Assembly (NCBI GenBank): GCA_027596195.1
Contig: JADGJG010000894.1
Location: 1-11,213 of the forward strand
Direction: 5' to 3'
Length of the DNA stretch: 11,213 nucleotides
From: Podochytrium sp. JEL0797
Lineage: Eukaryota; Chytridiomycota; Chytridiomycetes; Chytridiales; Chytriomycetaceae
How positions within the stretch are numbered: the stretch's first letter is position 1; the number at the start of each line of letters is the position of its first letter. Shown here in pieces: positions 1 through 7,622 of the stretch. The position numbers and the translations under genes are program-made. The notes below the pieces were generated by a model, which was given only the letters and a program-made list of their open reading frames with translations, was not told the DNA's origin and made no database searches.

Positions 1-578
1 CTCCCTCTCTCTCTCTGCCTGTGTGTGCCCGTCTCCGTCCTGGCGTGGGGGGTGGGGGGGGGGCCCCCCCGCGCGCCCCAACTTTCTTGTTTTCTTGGTG
101 GTGGGGGGGCGGGGGCCCCTTGATTGCCTTGGTAATTGTTGTAAAGTTCTAACATTAATGCTAGTGGAAAGGATTCGATGGACTTAGCAATGAAAAAGGA
201 AGAAGGAAAACTTTTCTACGCATCCATTTTGGGGGTCGTGGGTCTCCATCTCCGTTTTTAATCTCCACTCGCAACGTTCGTTAACAAAAGCTCGTCCCGC
301 TGCACCTGCAAAAGTCACCTTTCGTCTCTCCTCCACACGATTCACGAATCACGAATCACGATCACGCGCGTTCCACTATTCCGTTTTCTATATTTTTTCT
401 GTAAATTGGCTCCTTTGAGTGTGTGTTGCACCACATCCGTAGCCATGCGCGTCTCGATGCGATATCTTCGCTCCTTCGAAAGCGATCACCATGTTCAAGC
501 GATCAGGAGGGGGGCACAGGAGGCTCTCTTCGCTGCCGAAAAATTCCAATTTGAGTTTCACTTTCACCGAATCCAAAA
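1..578. other. 5' flank: low-complexity contig end and presumed LicD1 promoter
   Basis: I see no credible gene here. The first about 120 bases are CT-rich, then G-rich, with G runs near 48-63 and 102-116 and a C run near 64-70. This looks like a poorly assembled contig end. A short tandem array with the core AATCACG lies at about 342-366. From about 120 onward the base composition is ordinary. A weak AT-rich stretch (TATATTTTTT, about 389-398) lies some 185 bases before the LicD1 start and could belong to its promoter, but no strong core promoter is visible. Confidence 0.5.
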
Positions 579-2041
579 ATGCGAAAAAGCCCAAGCCCAC
601 CACGCTCGGGGACGAGCAAACACTTTCTTGCGGGTCTCCGCAGCCGGCGCGGGCGCCAGATGGTTCTCTTCGTGGCGGCATGTCTCGTGCTGCTGTCGCT
701 GCACCTGGCTGCAAATGCCGTAGTGCACGCCCAGGAGCCATCACCCTTGGCGGCACCGCTCCACGCCGAAGCATCCCTAGGAGACTCTCCTGGTGAATCC
801 TCTAGTGATTCCCCTAGTGATTCCCTTAGTGGCGCCCCTAGTGACGCCCCTAGTGTCTTCCGCAACGAAACCGCACCGGACACCGCGCCCGCCTTGTTGA
901 TTGCGCATCACGTTGAATTCGTGGCACAAACAACCGAAAGAGTCCAACTCAAAGCAACGAACCCCAAAAACTCCCTCTATCTGACCGAAGATGAGGACCA
1001 CTTTGAAGCCCTCGAACTGCGCGGCGCAAACTTCTCCTTCATCACGACCCGCCTCCACAAACAAGACACGGGCCGTCTCCTCACCGTTCCCCTGTCCCAC
1101 TTTGCCCTCCAACAACCCGCACCCGCACTCAACAACTACGATCCCAACCTCGCCCTGGCGCTGGCTGCCGCCGATGCCAAGTACTTTTACGAATGCGGTG
1201 CCGACGCGAAACGCGACTTTCGCTTCGTGCGACCAGAGGAGTGCTTGATTGACAATCTGGCAGAGAAGCCAGAGGGATACGAGCCGCCTCCCGTGGTCCA
1301 TGACCTGGATGTCGTCCATGAAGCCCTGACGGGAATTTTGCGCTCGTGGTCCGCGTTTTCGGAACAACACAAAATTGCGTGGTGGATCAGTCACGGAGAG
1401 ATGTTGGGATGGTTCTGGAACGGCCGCATGATGCCGTGGGATGCGGACTTGGATATCCAAATGTCAACGTACCAACTGATTCAGCTGGCCGTGCACAACC
1501 AGACTCTTATGGAAGGTCGATTCTTGGTGAGCATTGGCCCGCTTTTATTCGATTGAGAATGAGGCGAGCGAATTTACTCATTTTCAACCAGATCGACGTG
1601 AACCCTTCAACGCTCTATCGCACCCCACAAGCCATGAACACCATCGACGCGCGCGTCGTTGACACCAAAACAGGATACCTCATGGACATTACGGGACTCA
1701 CGCATATCCCACAAACCACCGAATCCGGATGGCCCACCGACGAAACCGTCGTGTCCTGCAAATCCCCGCACGACTACGAATACGACGATCTCATGCCACT
1801 GCATGAAACCATGCTCGATGGAATCCGGGTCTGGAGGCCGCGGGCGGTCATGAAGATTTTGAAGGAGGAGTATTCTGAAAATGCGTTGGTGAATCAAAGG
1901 TATCGCGTTGGGGTGAGGAAGGAAACGTTTGGGTGGGATGAGGGGCGGAGATTGTGGGTTCCTGTGGTGGAGGAGGTGGAAGAAGAGGGGAAAGGGGTGG
2001 AGGTGGATGTTCCGATGATGCCTGGAGATGAATCTGTATAA
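579..2041 (+). CDS. LicD-family (PF04991-type) Golgi phosphotransferase-like protein, paralog 1
   Basis: Two coding exons, 579-1526 and 1592-2041, give 465 aa. The intron, 1527-1591, has GTGAGC...CAG borders, is phase 0, and contains an in-frame stop if retained. The protein has a basic N-terminal tail and one hydrophobic segment at about residues 28-45, typical of a type II Golgi membrane protein. A Ser/Pro/Asp stalk repeat follows at residues 66-93. Next comes a paired-cysteine motif (YECG...EEC). The LicD core begins at WWISHGEMLGWFW (from residue 268) and ends in WDADLD, with D288, D290 and D292 as likely metal/nucleotide ligands. The conserved SPHDYEYDDLMPLHETML block follows. LicD/fukutin-type enzymes transfer phosphocholine, ribitol-phosphate or sugar-phosphate to glycans; the substrate here is unknown. 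The C-terminus is extended and rich in Glu and Gly compared with the next two paralogs. The start ATG has the context CCAAAAATG, also seen at paralog 3. Confidence 0.86.
774..857 (+). repeat. Seven-unit 12-bp tandem repeat in the LicD1 stalk
   Basis: Seven consecutive 12-bp units share the core CCTAGTGA. They are in frame and encode the tetrapeptides SLGD, SPGE, SSSD, SPSD, SLSG, APSD and APSV (residues 66-93). They sit between the membrane anchor and the catalytic part, where length variation would be tolerated. The neighbouring paralogs do not have this repeat. Confidence 0.85.
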
Positions 2042-2137
2042 CCCACCTTTGTTTTTTAGTTGCATGTTCGTTTGTTCATTTTTTATTAATATAAGAGAAA
2101 AAGGAAAAGAATGGGGGGAAGGGGACGGAAGGGGGGG

Positions 2138-2315
2138 CTGCCGGTGGTCATGAAGATCTTTCGGAAAAGAGGGAGACAGGGGGGACGTTGTATGAAACGA
2201 TGCTCAATGGAACCCGCGTGGTGGTCGCAGGCGGCCTTTATTTTGGGAGAACATCAAAAATACTGCAAGAATACCGCGTGGATATGGTTTGGCTGGAATA
2301 AGAGGCGAAAAGGGA
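2138..2315 (+). pseudogene. Decayed 3' fragment(s) of a further LicD paralog
   Basis: The spacer between LicD1 and LicD2 contains recognisable LicD tail sequence in broken frames. At 2191-2220 one frame reads YETMLNGTRV, matching HETMLNGTRV of paralog 3. It continues through KILQEY (compare KILKEEY in paralog 1) to a stop at 2299-2301. In another frame, 2288-2314 reads FGWNKRRKG, resembling FGWDEGRRL near the C-terminus of paralog 1. The RPRA block and the stretch between KILxEY and FGW are lost or scrambled. A separate stretch at 2141-2161 (VVMKIF) matches AVMKIL of paralog 1 but lies upstream of the ETML part, so there may be two relics or a rearranged one. The upstream catalytic half is absent. 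Confidence 0.7.
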
Positions 2316-2419
2316 GGTTCCTCACAGACTTCCCGTTGTCGAGTACATCTGGTGAAGAAATCAGTGCCAAGACCTTGGCAGGTGATCAGTTTGATACCAC
2401 AAAAAGAAAATCTCAAACA

Positions 2420-3776
2420 ATGCAACTGACGAGACGTGGATTGCGGCTCTTTGGCCTCTTCCTCACTGCAATCATCATGCTCATTCTCCACCTCCTCGTT
2501 ACCAAAACCGTCACCGTCATCCAAAATCAAACGCGCGTCAAAAATCAGGCCACGGATCCCGATCACAACGAGCCCATGATTGAATATTTTGCACAGGAGC
2601 GGCCTGCAAGACAGCTTCCCCGTGGAGAGGCACGAGGTGTAGGTGTGAGCCATGAGAAAAAGGGAGTGAGCCCCAAAACAGTCGTTCCAATATTTTTGTC
2701 CTTCTCCAACGATCCATCCGAGGAAGTCGTAACCTATGGCACTGATCCGACGGGATATCACGAAAACGCGGATGATTTCCCACTCATGAAGGACTTGACG
2801 GATTTTGAAGGCATCCAGACGCGACTGAAATCAATGGACACGGGAAAGATTGCCACAGTGCCTCGGTCTCACTTTTCAATCAACCAGTACTCAAGGGGAC
2901 TGGATGGATCCATGTATTTGAACATATCGAGGCAGGACTCAAAATATTACCATGGTTCGTTTTTAATTTATTATAAATTCGTTTCAAACCTGGTTTTTAG
3001 AATGTGGAGTCGACAAAAAAAGAGACAAACGATATGTCAATTCCACAGAATGCGGCACGTCCAAACAAAATCATTCCTCCGTTCATTCTCCAAAGGTTGC
3101 GCAACGCCTTTCCCCCAAACGAAACCAGCGCGGCTCTTCACACCGTCGCCGCATCTCCAGCAAAGTAATTCCAACCCACGACTATCCCGCCGCCCATGAA
3201 AGTCTCACACAAATGCTCCAAGCGTGGAGCACGTTCTCGCAACAGAACGGAATCCTGTGGTGGATCCAACATGGCCCACTCCTCGGATGGTTCTGGAACG
3301 GGAAATTACTCCCATGGGATATGGACTTGGATATCCAAATGTCGACGCGACAGGTGATGGAGTTGGTAAAGTGGAATGGAACCTTGATCCATGGACGGTT
3401 TTTGATTGATATGAATCCCAATCTGGCGTGCAGGACTATGCAGGAGAACAACGTTATTGATGCAAGGGTTGTCGACACATTAACGGGTTATATGATTGAT
3501 ATCACGGCGGTGACCATGGTGTTGGAAGCAAAGGGGATACAAACGCTTTACTGCAAGAGCCCACATCCTTATCAATACGAGGAACTAATGCCGTTGCGAG
3601 AAACATTGTTGGCAGGAATCATTGTATGGAGGCCACGTGCGGCATTGACGATTTTGAAGGAGGAATACCAGGAACGGGCGATGGTGAGCAAAAAGTATCA
3701 TCCATACTCAACAAATATGATATATCATTGGACTGAAGGGATGAAAGAATGGGTAGCATTAAAAAGCCCAAAATAA
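2420..3776 (+). CDS. LicD-family (PF04991-type) Golgi phosphotransferase-like protein, paralog 2
   Basis: Two exons, 2420-2954 and 3001-3776, give 436 aa. The 46-nt intron 2955-3000 (GTTCGT...TAG, phase 1) splits the Glu codon of the HECG motif; splicing restores the motif shared with the paralogs. The start at 2420 follows CAAACA and gives a short basic tail plus a membrane anchor at about residues 8-28. Upstream in-frame ATGs would only add the relic sequence. The conserved SMDTGKIATVPRSHFSINQ block aligns with paralog 1. A basic Ser/Arg-rich linker of about 45 residues separates the Cys motif from the core. The core runs from WWIQHGPLLGWFW (residue 265) to WDMDLD, with D285, D287 and D289. 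It lacks the intron that paralogs 1 and 3 carry after GRFL. The stop codon is embedded in AATAAA, 72 nt before the ATG of paralog 3. Confidence 0.88.
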
Positions 3777-3777
3777 A
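3772..3777 (+). promoter_or_regulatory. AATAAA polyadenylation signal overlapping the LicD2 stop
   Basis: AATAAA contains the TAA stop of LicD2 (3774-3776). The next start codon is at 3849, so the LicD2 3' UTR and the LicD3 promoter must share about 72 bases. Confidence 0.45.
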
Positions 3778-3848
3778 CCGTTGGTACCCATCGTTGGCGC
3801 CCCCTCAGAAAAGTGGAAATCTTTTTTCCCAGAAGATCGACGCCAAAA

Positions 3849-5113
3849 ATGGGACACTCGATGAAGCTACAACTCGCCAAGAAGCATCGACGCGTGCTAG
3901 CCACTAGTGTCCTGCTAACTGCTTTCGTTGGTGCCTCGTTGTGGCTGCACCTCAACCTCGCGCGTATCGCGCGATCACACTTTCACCATCCGCAGCCTCC
4001 TCCACCTTCCTACATCAGCTTTGCTTCTTTGCTTTCAAAAACCTCTACGGAAACCCCTCTGATATTCCGAGCAACCCAGGCGCAACTCGACGCGTTTCAG
4101 GTTTCGGATTCGGTAAATCTCAGCCACCCATACATTCAAGACGCACGCCACCGAATCGCCTCGTACGACACGAGCCGAATAATGGAAGTTCCATGGGATC
4201 ACTTTTCATTGGATCAACCACCTCTTTCTCCACAAATCGAGTATAACACACAAGGAAGGAGAGGGAAAACCGACGCCAAATATTTCCACGAATGCGGACC
4301 AGATGGGAAACGCGACCGTCGATTCGTGTGGGCGGAAGAGTGTCACGTTGAAAATGACGCGTATGATTTGGACGCGTTGGGGGTCAGCTTGTCCTTACTT
4401 CTTGCAGCTTGGGCGCGGTTTTCAGAACGCGAAGGAATCGCGTGGTGGATTGCGCATGGCGAGTTGTTGGGGTGGTGGTGGAATCAGGAGTTGTTGCCGT
4501 GGGATGCGGATTTGGGTTTGTTTTGTGATTCTTTTCTTCTCTTTGTTTGCGCCTTATTTAATCGACATCTCTGTTGTTTCAAGATGTGCAAATGCCCACA
4601 CATCAGCTCATTCAGCTGAGTTTATACAACCAGACTCTTGTGGAAGGTCGATTCTTGGTATGCTCTTTACGTGAACAAATGGGGACAGGGTGACCAACTA
4701 TTTCCTCGTTTTAGATTGACGTCAACCCAAACATCGTCTTGCGGTCATACCAATACTACAATACCATCGACGCGAGATTTATAGACACAGCTACCGGATA
4801 TCTGATTGACATCACAGGGCTGTCGCACATTCCGGAAGTTCCGGAAGAAGAAGGGCAGGTTGTCCAGGGAGACGACGCTACGCGGCGCGTTTCGTGCAAA
4901 ACTCCACATACATACGAATATGATGATTTGATGCCTTTGCATGAAACGATGTTAAATGGGACCCGTGTTTGGAGGCCGCGAGCGGCCGTCAAATTTTTGA
5001 GCGTGGAGTACGGGATTGATGCACTCGGGAGCAGGCACCACCATGTTTCATCAAGAAAGGAGGACTTTGTTTGGAATGAAGGTGCAAGGAAATGGATGTC
5101 GCATAAATCCTGA
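3849..5113 (+). CDS. LicD-family (PF04991-type) Golgi phosphotransferase-like protein, paralog 3
   Basis: Three exons, 3849-4515, 4584-4657 and 4715-5113, give 379 aa. Intron 1 (4516-4583, GTTTGT...AAG, phase 1) splits the last Asp of the DxDxD motif. Intron 2 (4658-4714, GTATGC...TAG, phase 0) is at the same place as the LicD1 intron, after GRFL. I chose the ATG at 3849 (context CCAAAAATGG); the frame is open upstream to a GTG at 3813 but there is no earlier ATG. Residues 16-35 form a membrane anchor after a basic tail. The Cys motif (FHECG...EEC) precedes the core, which runs from WWIAHGELLGWWW (residue 199) to WDADLD (D219, D221, D223). The tail PHTYEYDDLMPLHETMLNG is closest to LicD1. The role is inferred to be phospho-group transfer to glycans in the Golgi lumen. 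Confidence 0.88.
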
Positions 5114-5302
5114 TAATTCTCTTCTTTCTGATCTGATACCGTCCACATATCGACTTGCCAAACTCAGTCACACACCCCCCACGCAAACACGGCACTCAGC
5201 ATTTCTACCTTCCGCTGGATGTACTATAAAAGAAGGGGGGGGCGGGCATTTTAATCACGTTTGGTTGCCGATTTTTTCCCAAAAAAATTTGAAAAAATAC
5301 GG
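5114..5302 (+). promoter_or_regulatory. LicD3-GST intergenic region with TATA box
   Basis: TATAAAAG at 5225-5232 lies about 71 bases before the GST start codon, a normal place for a TATA box with a short 5' UTR. It is followed by a G run (about 5235-5242) and A/T-rich tracts. No gene is visible in this 189-base spacer, which must also hold the LicD3 terminator. Confidence 0.55.
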
Positions 5303-6137
5303 ATGGCCAGCACCAACCACACCCTCCTCGTTTTCAATCAGGTTTGAGCATTCCCCCCTAAATCGTTCCTGCTCTCACCACCTCTCAGAACTACTCGAGC
5401 TGGTCTATGCGCCCGCTTTTGTTTGTCCGCAAGCACAAGCTTCCCGTGCAAATCCAGCCCTTCAATCTGACCGACTCTGCCAAGAGAGCCACGATTAATG
5501 CCAAAGTCCCTACCGGATGCCTTCCCGCCTTGTCGATGACCGTTGACGGCAAGGAAGTTGTGATCCCAGACTCATTGGCGATCGTCGAGACGCTTGGCGA
5601 CCTGTTTGGCGTTGCGGCGTGGCCCGCGGATGTGGTCACGAGAGCCAAGGCGAGAGCTGTTGCTGCTGAGATGCATTCGGGGTTCGTGCATTGATTCAAT
5701 TCGTGGTGATCCGGGTTCCGAGGCTGACAAAGCCAATGTGATATCACAGATTCTCCAACATCCGCAACAACATGCCCTGCAACCTGCGCGGTCGCTACCC
5801 TCCTCGCGAATGGTCCGATGCGACAAACAAGGAGATCCGCCGAATGTGTCAAGTTTGGGAATCTGCGCGTGCGGAAGCGCGACAAGCCCAAAACGACGAC
5901 GGATGGTTGTTTGGCAGATTTTCGGCTGCGGATGCCATGTTCTTTCCTATTGTCACGCGCTTTTTGACGTATGGGGTCGCGATTGATGCGAGTGAATTTC
6001 CGTTGGCTCTCGAATATTGGAACCGTGTGCTGAGAGACGAAACTGTTAGAGAAATGTACCAGATTGGAGAAACGGAGGAGTGGGGCATTGAGCACTACGA
6101 TGCCGTGTATCCGGGGATGAAGAAAGAGACGCTTTGA
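5303..6137 (+). CDS. Glutathione S-transferase family protein
   Basis: Three exons, 5303-5341, 5389-5681 and 5750-6137, give 239 aa. Intron 1 is 47 nt (GTTTGA...CAG, phase 0). Intron 2 is 68 nt (GTTCGT...CAG, phase 2). Joining exon 1 to exon 2 gives LLVFNQNYSSWSMRP, the N-terminal signature of the NYSSWS-type GST group common in bacteria and fungi. The thioredoxin-fold half also shows the cis-proline (LPAL, P59) and the DS glutathione-binding pair (D74-S75 in PDSLAIVE). Splicing exon 2 to exon 3 restores AEMHSGFSNIRNN, the usual start of the helical C-terminal domain. That domain carries FGRFSAADAMFFPIVTRF, a strong family motif. It is probably a soluble cytosolic glutathione-dependent transferase or isomerase; the substrate cannot be told. 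Its 3' end faces the UBXN11-like gene. Confidence 0.92.
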
Positions 6138-6141
6138 GAGT

Positions 6142-6147
6142 TTTATT
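6142..6147 (-). promoter_or_regulatory. AATAAA overlapping the stop of the UBXN11-like gene
   Basis: On the minus strand AATAAA spans 6147 to 6142 and includes the TAA stop at 6145-6143. This is the same arrangement as at the LicD2 stop. Confidence 0.4.
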
Positions 6148-7550
6148 TGCTTTGATGCAGCATAAGATGGCAACACACGCGTTTCCCGAATTTCGACAAT
6201 AAAACATCACTCCTCGTGTCATTTAGATTGTGAAAAACATGTGCCGAGTATGTCTTCCCATTATTGGTTCCTTCGGATGTGAGAAATACCAATTTCCAGG
6301 TTGCCATTGCGTGTGCCCCCGAGGATGCAACCCAAAACTCGGTCAAGCGCAGAATCAGAGTTGATATCAGCCATGTATCCGGCACGGTTATGACATAATC
6401 AGATTCCAACTGATTCTGAAATATTGAAGGAGGATGTGTGCAATTTCTGATGCGAAGTTGAATTTCTCCTTCGCGCGTGCGTGGTGGAACCGATTCAACA
6501 GGAAGAAGTGGTGAGATGACGATAGGGGCAGATAAGAATATCTTCTGTTTCGCAGGAGGGCTTCCAGAAGCGTATGGGTAAGACGTTGCCAGATAAGAAT
6601 TATTGGAACTGATTGATTTTAGTCTCTGCAACCTCAGGCGAGCAGACTGTAGTAATTCGCCCGACAGTGGCGTATCAGTTTTCCGTTGCATTGTTGGGGT
6701 CGAGAGAGTCAGCCCTCGTCCTCCAAATGGTGTGTATTTTACGCGCTTTGGCCCTTCATATGGTTGGTCGTGGAAATCTCTTACTGCAAAGGGAACTACA
6801 ATGATCTTTAGATGCAGAAAATACTATAATTCAATACCTCCATCAGGGTAGAGACTTTTGAGCTCGAATGGGAAAAATCCGTCGAGAATGTCGCACATGA
6901 ACGAATCAACAGAAGGATCCATGTACTCGCGCAGATTTCCAGACTGAAGTATGATTCCATTCGAGAAAACTGACAAAGCGAGCAAGGCTGGTGTCTGTGT
7001 GTGTGTGTTAGAATATCGCTTGACGGGTCAACGCACACAGAATAATCACCTTCAAACGGCTCGTTCCCTCGACCACTGTCACCACGGATACACCCTCGCC
7101 AGCCAATTGATTCAGTTCTTTGATTCGCGACGCGAATAAATCGAAGTCGTAAGGAAATTCCCCACAGACGTGTTGAATTTCGTTGCTGACGTGATATAGT
7201 GCATCTCGATCGGAAATATCAGCGCCATGATTCGCTTTAGACAAGGATGAGCTGGATGAGATGGGCCGCATTTTTTCAAGCGTCTTCACTTTCGAGTGAA
7301 GAAACTCGACTCTGAGCTCAAGAGATTCAACCAGAAATGATAAATCCTGTTGGGCTTTGATTGATTCCGAGAGCTTTTGATCCTTCTTTTTGAGTTCGCG
7401 TTTGAAAGTGGATTCGAGTTTTGACAAACGCGTTTCGAGAAATGACAACGTGAGATCAGAGTTTTGATCGCAGACCGACACTGGACGGCTCAAAAGCTTC
7501 GGATTACTCTCCGACGATTCGCGATTCAGTGGTGGCAAGAAGGGCGGCAT
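6143..7550 (-). CDS. UBXN11-like protein: coiled coil, SEP domain, UBX-like C-terminus
   Basis: Minus-strand exons 7550-7050, 6994-6838 and 6795-6143 give 436 aa. Intron 1 (55 nt, phase 0) has TTCTAAC as a likely branch point. Intron 2 (42 nt) is phase 1. Residues 36-94 form a charged coiled coil. Residues 133-152 (FPYDFDLFASRIKELNQLAG) resemble the segment before the SEP domain in UBXN11. The SEP domain, about 175-235, shows NGIILQSGNLREYMDPS, then FPFELK and PDGVPFAVRD; the last is restored only by removing intron 2. The C-terminal about 110 residues alternate strand-like and helical segments (EIQLRI, YVITVP, TWLISTLILRLTEFW, WKLVFL), compatible with a diverged UBX ubiquitin fold. SEP/UBX proteins are usually cofactors of the p97/Cdc48 ATPase. 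I chose the start at 7550 because it is the first ATG after an upstream region shared with the divergent JmjC gene. Confidence 0.82.
6198..6203 (+). promoter_or_regulatory. Candidate GST polyadenylation signal inside the opposing gene
   Basis: AATAAA on the + strand, 61 bases after the GST stop, lies within the last coding exon of the minus-strand neighbour. If used, the GST mRNA tail would be antisense to the end of that coding sequence. Confidence 0.45.
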
Positions 7551-7622
7551 TCCGATCAGGTCTGAACACGTTTTGGAACACGTGTCGGCTTGTTTTTTTT
7601 TGATTTTTTCAAACTCGCAATC
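7551..7622. promoter_or_regulatory. 72-bp divergent promoter with CACGTG and a direct repeat
   Basis: The start codons of the UBXN11-like gene (-) and the JmjC gene (+) are only 72 bp apart. The spacer holds two copies of GAACACGT (7564-7571 and 7576-7583), 12 bp apart. The second extends to the E-box CACGTG (7579-7584). A T-rich tract follows at about 7591-7607. The arrangement suggests shared regulation by a bHLH-type or similar factor. Confidence 0.55.

Noticed and set aside
1..120. Telomere or G-quadruplex element at the left end
   Set aside because: No regular telomeric unit is visible. The irregular G and C runs fit a contig-end artefact better.
342..366. AATCACG short tandem array as a possible CRISPR or regulatory repeat
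   Set aside because: It has only about three 7-bp units with no spacers. This is an ordinary microsatellite-like stretch.
406..883. Overlapping open frames on both strands (for example 406-723 + and 503-883 -) near the LicD1 start
   Set aside because: They have no recognisable motifs and overlap the LicD1 start. The minus frame's Ser/Gly-rich part is simply the antisense of the 12-bp repeat.
777..1460. 227-codon open frame on the minus strand
   Set aside because: It is antisense to the conserved LicD1 coding sequence and shows no family features.
2111..2419. N-terminal extension of LicD2 from an upstream in-frame ATG at 2111
   Set aside because: The extension would translate the spacer and the decayed LicD relic in a wrong frame, and would put about 100 residues before a membrane anchor that is N-terminal in the other two paralogs.
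5391..6176. 261-codon open frame on the minus strand
   Set aside because: It is the complement of the GST exons and introns and crosses the convergent stop region. The + strand GST motifs are unambiguous.
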